A DNA stretch of 64,000 bases from Hoplostethus atlanticus (lineage: Eukaryota > Chordata > Actinopteri > Trachichthyiformes > Trachichthyidae). Made by a program: the position numbers and the translations under genes. Location of the stretch: NCBI GenBank assembly GCA_034670405.1, contig JAXDDX010000001.1:6498001-6562000 (forward strand). The letters run 5' to 3'. The notes under the pieces were generated by a model, which had not been told where the DNA came from, did not search any database, and worked only from the letters and a program-made list of their open reading frames with translations. Position 1 is the stretch's first letter. The number at the start of each line of letters is the position of its first letter. Positions 41,877 to 53,109 of this stretch are shown here, piece by piece.

Positions 41877-42496
41877 GGTTAACAGAGAGGATCAGGGACA
41901 CCACGGCTCTTATCAGATCTGCGGCTTCCCAGTGCAATTGTGAGGTTTCAGCCAAGCCTCTGCAGAGACCATCAACTTACATAACCAAGCCATTAATATT
42001 GATTGTTTCCAAATTTGCGAACTGAGGGATCTTGCAATATGAAAATAGCACCCTTTCTTCTTTCCAGTAATGATATCCACAACCCTCCAAGGCCTGTTCT
42101 CTGACCCACTCAAGTCTTACAGCAGAGCTTCTGCTGAAGCAAGCCCTTTCTACTTAAAAGGTATTAGCACTCAGGGTTAAAACAGTAAATGCTCTGCATG
42201 CAGGATAAGAAATGTGCATCCTCAGAAAGTCTAATGCAGCTGGTGGACTTGAGCAAGTCGTCTGCGGTATTTCAGATGTTGGTTTCAGTGGCTATCCTAA
42301 ATAAGTCTAAGAGAGTCTGAACATAGCACCGTAATCCTAAAAATGCCTTACAAGTTTGGAGCTCAACCATGAGTCATAAACCGTTTTATTGTTTTATTTG
42401 TTTTTGATCCTACACTGGACTGTGGCACCACTATAAACCGATGGCAATTACTTCTTAATACAACACATGTACTTTTGGATGAACACTTCGTTAAAT

Positions 42497-42520
42497 AAAA
42501 TTAAAATTAAATTAAATTAA
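42497..42520. repeat. (AAATT)n tract
   Basis: Four to five pentamer units. Confidence 0.85.
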
Positions 42521-44513
42521 GTCAACATTTCTTTATGAAAGCTACAATTTCATAGCTTTCCTTTTGCTCACAGTATTACTGAATATTTTCAACACTATTA
42601 TTAAGTTGTGAGACCAATTGGTATATAGTAATATATTCTAAACATATTCCAACATATGTTCATGAACACGAGGCGGCAGACCACAACACGCTGCAATTAC
42701 TACGTGATCCTGTGAAGCCATATGTCAAAGTTACAGATAGCAACTTAAGGACATAATGATTCTGAAGATTAGATAAAAAGAAACTTGACTGCCTGTTGCT
42801 TTTTATACTTATTTATATTAAGGTCTGGAGTATAATACTAAGTGGTATGATAGCCTATGATACACACTATTTGAATCCTATAATAAAATGTGTATTAATG
42901 TATTATAATTTCATAAATATCCACACACATTAACACCTGAACTTCTCCAAACTTTTCTTCAAGATCACACTACACGTTCTATTGTTACTGATAGTAAGAG
43001 GGGCGAAATGAATGCAAAGAGAGAGGTTACAGTGCAGGGAAACTCCTTCAGAGCTACAGAGGTTGTCCCACTGAACATGTTTTTTCACCCATTCAGCATT
43101 ACATAACAGACCAAAGGCGTTCTTTTTCCTGTCTCTCTTTCCCAGACGCACTTTAATCCTGTGCATAAACGGGTGGGGTGAATATGGGTCAGCAGGTTAG
43201 GAGTGTCTCAAAGTCAGACTTGTGAAAAAGAAATCAACCTATGAAGCCTCCAAAACGACCTGTCTTTGTCCCCGCTATTACATAAGTGCATGGGCTCTAC
43301 CAACTTACAAAGTGAAATAGTGTCGCCTTACGTGATATAAATACCCACTGAGGCACACTGATTTATTTTCGATGATACAATCGTGACGGTTACAGGGACT
43401 CGGTGAACTCCTGTGCAAAGTGAAAAGATCTGCGGTGATTTCTGCTCTCAGTTGCGCGCCTCTGTTTATGGCTAAACCTGTTACATAACCAGCTTACATT
43501 CCACATTCACCATATCACACTCTAAATATACCCTTGCGCACAGGAGGAGTGCGCACACAAAACCCGCCGTGCAATGAATTCGTTGTCATAATCTACAGTG
43601 TTCGCCTCACTATATTGTATACACCAACTCTGTTTGTAAGAATCAGCCGAGAAATCGCTATTTCTTTGAACTTGGATGAGCCCGGTTAGCCTGTACTGGA
43701 GGCAGTCTGGAGGGGGGTGTGGTTAAATACTGTCTGTACTGTACTACAACATGGACGGGACGTGGACAAATCATGTTAAAATGAACTAGTCTTCACCAGC
43801 AATGCACACTTTGACGGGCTAATTTACCAAAAAAAAAGGCCTGTGGTTTTACCGTCTAATCATGTGCGTCTTGGAGGCAGTCGGCAGATGCCGATGCCTT
43901 CATGTTTGCAACAGTATTTCAGAGCTGGCGCTTAACAAATTCCAGCTGCTGGGGCGTCTTTTGCACACAATAATAGCTTGTATCTATTAGCTGAATAGGT
44001 ATAATTTCGGCCAGAACGCGTTTCATGTTGTATCGACAATAGTAGAGGGCACGTCCCTACAAAGGAGAATGGGACTAATCGATAAACTACAGTTTCCAAA
44101 AGTTCACTTTTGACACTTGGAGAATAACACGTTTGGGTACACAGGTTGGCCTGTCTTGGCGCTAAATAAAGCGTCCGTCTATCAATTTAACTTATTTGGT
44201 AATGGATGTATCTTAAATTCAGAGTGAATGTGACATCTGTGACCATATCAACCCTCTATGATTTGAGCTGTCAGTGGAGCCTGAACAGCAGGGCAACACA
44301 GACAGAGGCACTATGGGCAAAACCCGTGATGGTACAAAAAAATACGACCCTGTGATTGATTGATTGATTGCTTGCTTGATCGTAGACGATCTGCAGTTAT
44401 TTAGAGGGAAGCGATTATTTGACACTCTGTTGGTAGAATGAATTCATTTTGAAGTTTGATCAAATTCCACGATCGATCAATATTTCTCATACAACAAAAT
44501 GAGAAATATAGGT

Positions 44514-44526
44514 CTGCTTACCTCTG
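44514..44526 (-). other. rora: Splice donor of rora exon 1
   Basis: On the minus strand the exon end reads CAGAG followed by GTAAGC, a near-consensus U2-type 5' splice site. The intron begins at the complement of position 44521. The boundary splits the glycine codon after base 1, matching the established RORalpha1 exon 1/exon 2 boundary after the SSTSR segment. Confidence 0.9.
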
Positions 44527-44675
44527 TTGGTGCTTGAGCAGGTCTGCCTTCGTACCGGGGCTGGATGGTCCGCTTTCCGGAGGGTCTCCAGGTTTACCGG
44601 GGTTTCCCTGACCGGGGTAGCCGGCTCCGAGACGCTGTTGCCCGGGTCGCTCGCTGGATCTGGAGGGGACTCCAT
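44522..44675 (-). CDS. rora: rora exon 1: N-terminus of nuclear receptor ROR-alpha (RORalpha1 type), partial gene
   Basis: RORalpha is a monomeric nuclear receptor and transcription factor that binds ROR response elements (A/T-rich flank plus RGGTCA). It acts in the nucleus in clock, cerebellar and metabolic programmes. This exon encodes 51 residues plus the first base of a split glycine codon. The protein starts MESPPDPASDPG and ends with RETPVN, then PAPVRRQ and SSTNR. The mammalian RORalpha1 N-terminus also has MES at the start, then RETPLN, RK, PAPVRRQ and SSTSRG in the same order and at similar length (about 55 residues before the glycine). The middle, residues 10-22, is divergent. The ATG has A at -3 and G at +4, and an in-frame TAA lies at 44697-44699, so this start is well supported. 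The exon ends AGAG|GTAAGC, giving a phase-1 intron as in the known gene. The zinc-finger and ligand-binding exons are absent and expected left of position 1. Which teleost paralogue (roraa or rorab) cannot be decided from this exon. Identification is from remembered family sequence, not a search. Confidence 0.9.
44540..44665. promoter_or_regulatory. CpG-rich segment over rora exon 1
   Basis: CG dinucleotides are visibly clustered within the exon (ccggggtagccggctccg, cccgggtcgctcgctgg), in contrast with the AT-rich, CpG-poor flanks. This fits a small CpG island at a developmental gene promoter, though part of the bias may simply be codon content. Confidence 0.45.
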
Positions 44676-45015
44676 GTTGAATTTCAGCTTTACTGTTTAA
44701 CTATCGCTAGTACTTAAAACTAATTCTATGCGATATGTGAGCTCCGAGACTACGTCTTGCTATCTATTTTAGAGTAGAAGTAAGAAATGAGAAATGCGAG
44801 TGTGTCTGGAGGTGGGTGTGTAGGTTTGATTGTCCACTAGCAGCGCTAGTGAGTGCTCCAGTCATGCAAACTGAAAAGGGAGAGGTTGTCAATAGCCGAT
44901 GAATAGATGTAGGCCTAAAAGTAATCCATGCCGATCGACCCTGTGCAGTTTTAAACGGGAATAACAGTTGTTGCAGTCTAGTCTTGTCCAGCTGTTTTTC
45001 ACGTCTATGCATTAT
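44676..45015 (-). promoter_or_regulatory. rora: 5'UTR and putative core promoter of rora
   Basis: This lies immediately upstream of the ATG. An in-frame stop occurs at 44697-44699 and no other in-frame ATG lies between it and the start. A TTTAAAA box on the minus strand at about 44948-44955 is the best TATA-like candidate, which would put a start site near 44920 and a 5'UTR of about 245 bases. A near-palindrome, actag-cagcg-ctagt, lies at 44836-44850. Exact transcription start and box assignments are inference; only the position upstream of a solid first exon is firm. Confidence 0.4.
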
Positions 45016-45295
45016 CTTCTTTCGAATTTGGGCAAAAATGTAAGTAACAGGACCTGGGCTGCTATTGAATCTGAAACTGAACTGAACTGCCTAACATTGT
45101 AAACATACTTACTGGCTTGATGTGCTAGTTGCATAAAACAGTAACCTGCAGCTTTAAGTAGCATTGATTTGATACGATGTTGAAGAGAATTAAAATTAAT
45201 ACTCATGGAAAGCCCAGCTGTTAGGCTAAATAGGTCTATGTTGTTTTAATCACAACTTGAAACACCATCTCTGGTCGCAATCATAGTCATCGCCG

Positions 45296-45320
45296 TCATC
45301 ATCATCATCAGCAGCAGCAA
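45296..45320. repeat. (CAT)n(CAG)n compound trinucleotide
   Basis: Run of CAT units passing into CAG units about 0.6 kb upstream of the rora ATG. Related CAT/AAT runs occur at 45552-45568, 45936-45954 and 46166-46191. Confidence 0.88.
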
Positions 45321-45870
45321 TATATTTGTTTCAAATTGACAGTCAAAAGCCATGGAGGTAAACATGAGAGGTGGTAGAGTTATTCATGAGAATGTGAAGA
45401 CATTCCACCACAGACAGACCATGGAGGTCTTTCCTCTCTGCTGCAGATAGATACTCTGGGCCATACAATCATGGTGGTAATGAAGACTGCAATTGACCGT
45501 TCATTATCTTAAGAATCCAAACAACAAGAATGAAAGGGCTCTTGTTTCCATCATCATCATCATCACCACCATGCTTGGGGGAGGAGCGGACAGCATTTTC
45601 CTCAGTCGTCTGCACGAGCAGGCGTACAGCCCCGTGTCTTGGTTAGAGAGTAGCCTGTGTATGTCCTGTCTCTCTGTCTCATAAAATAGCGAAATGAGAC
45701 GATCGTCTTCGGAGAGAATATACGACAGCACACTACAGTATCGTGCAAGATACCAGACGTCGCTCTGGCAGCCATGCACTGCTTGTTACAGAGCAATTAC
45801 AAACACCATGCTTCCTGCATGTGATCAGCGGGCAGACTCCGAGGCAGAACCACGCCTCTTTAAAACGGTG

Positions 45871-45876
45871 CACGTG
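45871..45876. promoter_or_regulatory. CACGTG E-box upstream of rora
   Basis: A perfect E-box, gcacgtgg in context, about 1.2 kb upstream of the rora ATG. CLOCK/BMAL1, USF and MYC use such sites. CACGTG is not enriched over the whole window, so only its location makes it notable. Confidence 0.25.
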
Positions 45877-45954
45877 GACTTTGACATGGTCCTGGTCTTC
45901 AGTTCAGATCCAGAATACGCATTAATAAGGGGAAATAATAATAATCATCATCAT

Positions 45955-46156
45955 CCCTAACGTTAATTCACTAGGCCTTATATGTTACTATAGTATTACT
46001 ATATGTACTTATAGAGTGTCTGGAGTACTCTGTAGTCACTCTAATATTCCTATAATATTTCTATAGGGATATCATTATAACATCCCTATAATATTTCTAT
46101 AGGGATTCATAGTTCTGACATGTAATAAAGGATTAGTATAGTTCTTTTCGTAAGGG
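45955..46156. mobile_element. Candidate MITE, about 200 bp, hAT-like target duplication
   Basis: The left end reads ccctaacg and the right end cgtaaggg, inverted with one mismatch. Flanking 8-mers are atcatcat and atgattat, a possible diverged 8-bp target duplication as made by hAT elements, although the left one sits in an ATC-rich tract. Inside, the self-complementary block ccctataatatttctatagg occurs twice as a direct repeat (about 46050-46071 and 46085-46106), and an actatagtattactatat block lies near the left end. No coding capacity. Terminal repeats beyond 8 bases are weak. Confidence 0.4.
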
Positions 46157-49100
46157 ATGATTATCACCACCGCCATCATCATCATCATCAGGTATTGCAC
46201 TGAAAAAAATGATAGTGGTTATCTTGTCCATTCTGTTTGATGGAAACCCGTATGCATGTCTTTAAGCATAAACATCCATATATTTTAAAATGTACAGCAC
46301 TGTTTCCCTTTTCAGTTGTTCTTCCTCTTTCAAAGCTAATTTGCTATTTGTTTGCACTTAGATGTGATATGGGATGACATCTTACTGTTGCAAGAAATCG
46401 AGGCATTTCAATTCTAGTATTCTGCCATCTTACCGCTACTTCATTTTCTCAAAAAGAGATCGAGGCTGACACGCACAGTAGCATTTATCTATTGTTGTTT
46501 ACCACAGAGGGAAATGCTGCTCAAAGAGTTCTGCCTCATGATAGTTACACCAGTTTGACTGTTCACACTCCAATAGGCTGCAAATCATGCTGACCTACTG
46601 TAAAGGGCTTTAGCCAATGCACCATAGATAAACAACAGTGCATTTGACTATATCAACACCAAACAACTACATTGACTACAATATCAATCCACAGCAATGG
46701 AACTAATGTATGTAATGTACACCCACTGACAGGAGGGAAGGGAGAAGGGACATGGCAGGTTAGTTCCATCAGTGAATTTATCTGCAGATATTTTGTCTCG
46801 AGCAGAAAACCATTATAATATGCTGACTGAGTTTCTCTACGAGACACGAATACATGAAGTTGTTTAACTCGCTAGTTAGCTAGGTAGGCACGAAATTTGT
46901 TACAACTCTGTAGCACTTTAGTGGTTTTCTGCCACCAGTTAGTGCGAACTGGGATTGGTCTATCTATTGTCCTTCATTTGATCCTTCATTTGGTTTTCTC
47001 TACATCAGTGGCAGATTTGCAATTTTGTCAGTCAATTGCAACTATAAGATACTGATCATAAAATAACCAGGATTGTTCTATAAGATAAGGCATACAATTA
47101 GGTTGCCTACCTTGTGGTTGAAAATGGAATCGCTACCATAAGTGCAAACTGATCTGTGTTGACCTGTGTCCTCATTTATTTATTTATTTATTTTGTTGTC
47201 CCAGGGGAGACGCCTTAGTCCATATGCACAAATGCTTATGTATGTACATGAAGATAATTGGTTTCTAACGTGGCATTTGGAACACAAAAGCAGAGATGCA
47301 GAGAGAGTTAGGAAGCACATGGAAGGTCACATTCACACTCTGGTTTAAAATGTCAGAGTGCGGTAACAAAACACCTGTATGGTCACCTAAATTCTATCAA
47401 CAGATGAGCATGAGCAGGTGTGCTTAAAACTCACAAACACATAGAAAATAAAGTGAGAAAAAAAATTAAATATAAATGCATTATATCTTCCAAAAATTAC
47501 AAGAAACAAGAGACATTTTAAGTTTCATTTTAAGTCATTGTGACTTCGCCAAAAGCAACGTTTCTCATGTTTCAGTTGCAGTGTTCATTACATGAAACTA
47601 ACAAGAGCATGATATAACTTTTGGAGCCCTGCTGCAGTGAAGGTAGACATTTTGACAGAAAGCCAGAAAGAATCTCTCACTGCCAAGAGAAGAGGCCATG
47701 TTCCTTTCCTTCTGCTCAGCTTTAGCTCCTCCAAATTTCACTGACCTCCTGACCCACTGCAATTTGACCGTGTGAACCTTACGCTAACATTCCACGCCTG
47801 TTGCAAATACAGCGTCAAAACTTGGAAACTTGAACTCAGAGAGACGTAAATACACTCAGAATTTAGCCTCTGAAATACACAACATGCAAAGGACATATGC
47901 ATAAACATATGCATGCCCAACTGGTATGAATAGTACATGCTTACATCTGCAGGCATACAAGTCATACAAGCAAATTGACAGTTTGCATATACACACAAAC
48001 ACTACATACATGTATATGCATGCATTAGATTATATGAGATGAACCTTTAACTCTGTTAACTTTAAACTCTGTGGGGAAAATGGTTGTTTTGAGTTGAATG
48101 TGTATACCGTACACACACCAATACACTGCCCTGTGTTTAAACCAAAAGGATGCAAGGACAAGTTTGATGTTGCTGGTTTAATTTTTGAGTTACAATGAAT
48201 TATGCTGCTGTCATAGAGTTGAGCTGGGGAAGGATGTGGCGGATGTGAAGCGGGTAGAGTAAGCATGCCTGCCTGTGTTTAAAAATGATTGATTAAGCTG
48301 ACACCAGCTCAGGGGTGCAACACCGCTCTATTTTTCTCCCTCATTATGTAAGGCTATATTTCAAATCAGGAGTGCACTGGAGGAAGACACCAGAGACACC
48401 AGACAGGACACCCTTCAAATAAAAAGTTTATCAGACAACAGCCAAGGAGACTGATGAGTTTCCCCTCTAATCTTGTCTTGGGAGTGGCAATAGAAACAAA
48501 GAAAAAAAGGTGTTTGTCAAAAGAGTGGGTCATCTTTACACAAAGAAAAAAAATAGTTTGACCAGTTTGTCCACAAGTATTCACATTAAAAACATATTTG
48601 TATTGTTCATCATGAGAAAACGTTTTTTTTTTCTTTTTTTTCTTAAACAATGCTAATCTCTTAATCATGCAGAGCTCAGAAAGTTGCCTTGTATTAATCA
48701 ATATTTTGCAAAGCTGTGTTGTAATGATCGTATATTTGGACACGGGAATATCTCATGTTTCATTTATTCATCTTCTTCATGACTGATGAGTTGATCTGTG
48801 CTTAAAAAGAAATCAATCAGTTCAGATGGGTGAAAAAATTTTGCTCAAGATTTACAGCAGCGATAACACTGTTCAGAAAATATAAAACTGCGCCGCACCA
48901 GGTTTATTCTCTGCTGTGAACTGTACTGTACATGTGTGCATATAGCAGGAATACAATGTGAATTCTCAGAATGATGTATTTTTTCATGGTGGACATCATG
49001 ACATTTCTTTGTTGCTTTACAAATCGGACATCAGAACCAAAGCCCACCAAACACAGAATACACTACAAATGGTTCTCTGCATGCTTATGTAGTGCAGAGT

Positions 49101-50554
49101 GCCAGAGTGTAATGAAAGAGACATATTAATGGCCTTTCACTTATTCATGTGTCGGAAATGAAGAGGCACAGTCACAGTTTGAAACGGTTGACAGAATAAA
49201 GAGCCAACATTGGGGGAATGATTGTATTTATGATTTCAGTCTGACAGATGACGGTATCAAGAGAGAGACTGAGTGACACATTTTTGACAGTTCAAAGAGT
49301 TAAATGATGTGATGTATGGCAACATACTCAAGCACGGAGGCGCACACTCTTATACACTTTCATTTTGAGAATGAGGGCCTCACGGGTAGAGACCTTGGAG
49401 GCAGCTGTAAAATCACTGCTACTTTATAAGCATTCAAACATAAGACGTATATATGGACATAATCTATAGGACTATCTAAATTAAACAGGAAAACTACAGG
49501 ATGGTTTACTCCAGTTCAACTGCTCTGGGAATTATAGACCAACATACCGTATTGAGTCTCTCTCCCTCAGAGACTGTGCTACCAATAGCACCACCTAGCA
49601 GTAGCTTGACCATAGCAAATCACTGCTGACACTCAGCCTGAGGTGTGTTCACACACATTATTTCTATTTCTATGTAGCTGAACATTTCTATGCATACTAA
49701 ACAATGTGTGCATTATTGTGATTGAAATTATTTCAATATTATTTAATATTTTTTTTAAGAATTAGAATATAATATTTTTGAGGAAATAGGAAATGTGTGA
49801 GTGTTGATGTGGCAGAGCCCTCTGTTCTGCCTGTCCCATTTCACAAACTGTGATGATGATTGAACTTTACAGTGATTCTTGGTAGCGTATTTGCATTTAA
49901 CACAGTTGAAAATTTGTATTTGTATGATTTTCAGCCTAAGGATGTTCCTTAAATAATAGATTATATTTGATCATATTAATTGTGATAAATCGTCCTAATA
50001 GGAATTGTAATATTCTTGGTCACAACATGATGATTATGAACTCAAAGACAGCCATAGTTGTTGGGATGCCCTCATCCATGCCCAGAGACAGCAACAGTTA
50101 CTTTTTCACCAAATAAAATCTATTCATTTTATGTACATGGTTTAAGCTGGGCACATCAGACATAATAATATGAGCAAAACGGATTGTGGAAAAAAGGTCC
50201 TGCAATGGTGAAGAAAAAAAAGTTGTCGGGTTAGGGTGAACTCCTTTCTGTCAGAGCTAGAATTGACTCATGGCATGTGTGTAGAGTTCATATGACTAGG
50301 GACCGGAATGATTTTCTCAGTTAAAAATCAGGAGGTGAAAAATGGCGTGGTTATTTGTACCTGACAGAAGTTAAGAGCTTTTCCCTGAGGCCCGCTGGCT
50401 CCCTGCTGACCGCAAGGCAGCCTTCTCCTCCAGTATCAGCTCACCTTGTGAGATCACACTTCCCCACTGGCTGGTGAGATGGCATATCCCACAACTCCAC
50501 AGCAACTACTGGGGAGTTCTCAGTGCATTCAGTATAAAGCAAGTTACATGGTGT
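46157..50554. other. Upstream sequence, nothing specific
   Basis: Holds an ATTT tract at 47173 and a T-rich run at 48621-48644. No gene or mobile element recognised. Confidence 0.5.
47173..47194. repeat. (ATTT)n microsatellite
   Basis: Five ATTT units. Confidence 0.9.
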
Positions 50555-50650
50555 GTGTTTGCATGTGTGCATGCGCATGTGTGTGTATGTTTTTGTTTAT
50601 GCATGTGCATGTATGAGCATGTATGCATGTGTGTGTCTATGCATGTGCAC
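50555..50650. repeat. Degenerate GT/GCAT-rich repeat
   Basis: Irregular series of gcatgtgt, gtatgt and gcatgtgcat units; alternating purine-pyrimidine, likely an old GT microsatellite. Confidence 0.85.
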
Positions 50651-53109
50651 AGTATGTCCACAAAAGTTCACTTATGAGGCCGAAGCATGGAGTCAAGTGC
50701 AAGGTCAAGAGTCTGAACTTGTGTAATTAGTGGTGTAATTGTTGCATAGTTCTACAGGCTTATCAGAGAAACGTGCACGGCACAAAGAGATCCCACAGGA
50801 AGAGATCAAATCAGTGTCGGGGGAGAGAGGATCTCGGTTTGAGTTTATGTTTTAAAGGTTCAGAGGCAGTAAAGCGATCTGTCATCCGGGATTGAATGTT
50901 TGAAATGGACCAATGACTGTATACATGGATGCAGATGCCAGCATCCATACTGCTTACTACTCACTCACTCTGCTTTCTCATTACACTCATTTCTCATTAC
51001 ATTACATTTTCTCATTATACTCAGAAAATCTACCTCATAGTGAATGCTGCCATTTGTTCAACCATCACTGGGAAAACATCCTGGCTGACGGAGCATAAAA
51101 GGCAATGTCTTATAAATGTTGACATATTGTAGATATAAGATATAATGTTTGCTGTGCACTTACATTATTTTATTTTGAATACATTTATTTTCAAACATGT
51201 TTTTCTTTCTTTTTTCGATTTTATTTTCTATTTCCACACTGTTAACTCAAAATTACATAGAATATAATTTTCAGACGTTACAGGGAGCGAACATTATTGT
51301 GGCTCTTCAGCCGATAAAGCACAGAGGTCGACAGCCTATACTATTGCATGTGATGATGAAAACAAGACGGAGGCACGCTGCCTGTCTGATCCTTTCTGAC
51401 AATCCTTGCCCATCAGACATTACTGATGTTGGGCGGCTGCTAATTTAGCCTTTAGCTCCATGGTACCGTAAATCACAACACTCAGGAAGACAAATGTCAG
51501 AACACATGTTGCCAGACTGTGTCTTTGAGCAGAAGATTCCTTTAATTGGGTGTGCAGGGACCGGGTCCAATCCCCAGCACCCTCCTCTTCTTCCTCCTTC
51601 CTCACTCTCCCTCTCTCTTTCCCTCTCTCAACATACTAACAAAAGGCAGAGAGATGAAAAAGACAGCGCCAACCCATCCCTACTTTGTGCCATTATAGAA
51701 CAGACACACTAGGGGTAAAGAGGTGCAATGCTGAACATCAAGGAGAGCTTTATATAACTCTCTTTTTATACGCCTTGTTTCATGTTTATTTTACTTCTTC
51801 AAGCTATCATGTCTGATTGACACCGCTTCCTGTCATAACAACCATTATTCATCGAACCAGCTTATGGAATACAGTGATAGCTTCTGGATATATTTGTCTG
51901 AGTTTAGGAAAATGTGTAAAGAATCAAAAATGCTCTCCAAAGTATGTTCGGTGTCATCTCATCATCAGTGTTATGATTCCACCCTTTCCCCTTCCTCCGC
52001 TCACACACACTCTGAACTTCAGCAGAGGGAATAGAGATCATAAAGAATAGATATTCAAAGGCCTAAACACAAAAAGACTTTCCTCAAAGCCTGCCTCTCT
52101 CTGGATCCACTGGGCTAGAGAGGGTGAAATGTCCACACAGAGAAATCACAGTGATCGAGTCAAAACAAAGCATTTTATTTCTGTTATAATTTACTGTTCA
52201 CAATTTAGTTATCGTTACCCTTGTGAGCAGCAAGTCTTTATTTCAGCACTACCAGATTAGTTGAATATGTCTACATTTACAAATTTGGCAATTTGAGCAC
52301 CATTCTGGTTCAAATGCTTATCATAATCCCACACTGTAAAAAAAGATAATTAAAAGACATATAACCAAGGTAGTTGAGACAATTCCTACCTTAGTTGCAA
52401 GAACAAGTGCTAAGACATTCACTCCATGTCAGACCAGAACGTCAGACCAAGCTGAAATCACTTGAAATGGTATTTAGTGACTTGATGTGTTCAATCTATT
52501 TCTGATTACCACCAGCCAGGGACGTACCTTTCATTTTCAACTTCGGGAAACACACATTGCTCAGAGAATGAATATATTCAACTTAATACATTTGTACAGA
52601 TATACAGCTTTTAAAATCCTGCTTCAATCGTTTGGCATACAACTCAGCTGAAATGTTGTTGATGAAACATTAGCTACACAAGCTATCACATGGTCTACAA
52701 GTGGTAGGCATTTACATTTGATGTTAAAGAGGTCTAGCTATATTTCTGCTTATTTGTCTGTACTCATGGCATAATAACATGTGGTCATGATAAGTTCTAT
52801 ATACAGACAGGAGCAACTGTGTTTGATGTTTGATTCACATCCTCTCTATCAACTGAGATTCACTTTAATGTCTTTTAGGGTCGTCTTTGCGTGATCTCAC
52901 TTAGGGCACCAACAATGCTGTGACCGTCAATGATTAGAAGTGTCATTTGTGCCTATGGGGAAATCTTGTCTATGCTACCAGTCTGTTATGCTCTGCTATG
53001 CTCTGTTATTGCCATCTTTTCATCATATTTTCACAATTTAATTTTCACCAGTTTAACAAGATGAGTCTTTTTTGATTTCATGCATTAATGCACATATTTA
53101 CAATGCATG
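50651..53109. other. Upstream sequence, nothing specific
   Basis: A CT-rich stretch lies at about 51585-51630. The text acactgtaaaaaaagataatt near 52330 resembles the start of some fish DNA elements, but no partner end was found. Confidence 0.4.
52981..53010. repeat. 10-bp tandem repeat (CTCTGCTATG)3
   Basis: Three near-copies of a 10-mer. Confidence 0.85.

Larger units (their letters stand above)
39549..44500 (-). other. Promoter-proximal part of intron 1
   Basis: Contains an A8T10 self-complementary run at 39961-39978, a CAGA tract, a CA tract and a ROR-element-like tgaataggtca at 40627-40637. The 43.4-44.1 kb part has more CG dinucleotides than the rest of the intron (ttgcgcgcctctg, aacccgccgtgc), as expected near a promoter. 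Confidence 0.45.
1..44521 (-). other. rora: Intron 1 of rora (5' part; acceptor outside the window)
   Basis: Everything left of the exon 1 donor is inferred to be intron. No translated stretch on either strand resembles the short RORalpha1 exon 2 (an ISVTKK-like peptide) or the zinc-finger exon (a CKICGDK-like motif), and no other coding family was recognised. RORA intron 1 is known to be exceptionally long in vertebrates, so more than 44 kb without an exon is expected. An alternative promoter or a nested non-coding RNA inside the intron cannot be excluded by reading. Confidence 0.8.

Noticed and set aside
50010-50040. ttcttggtcac, complement of a VTK-coding stretch, considered as rora exon 2
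   Set aside because: It lies upstream of exon 1 on the minus-strand gene, and the surrounding translation does not match the ISVTKK peptide.
51555-51575. B-box-like gggtccaatcccc
   Set aside because: Two mismatches to the consensus and no A box upstream.
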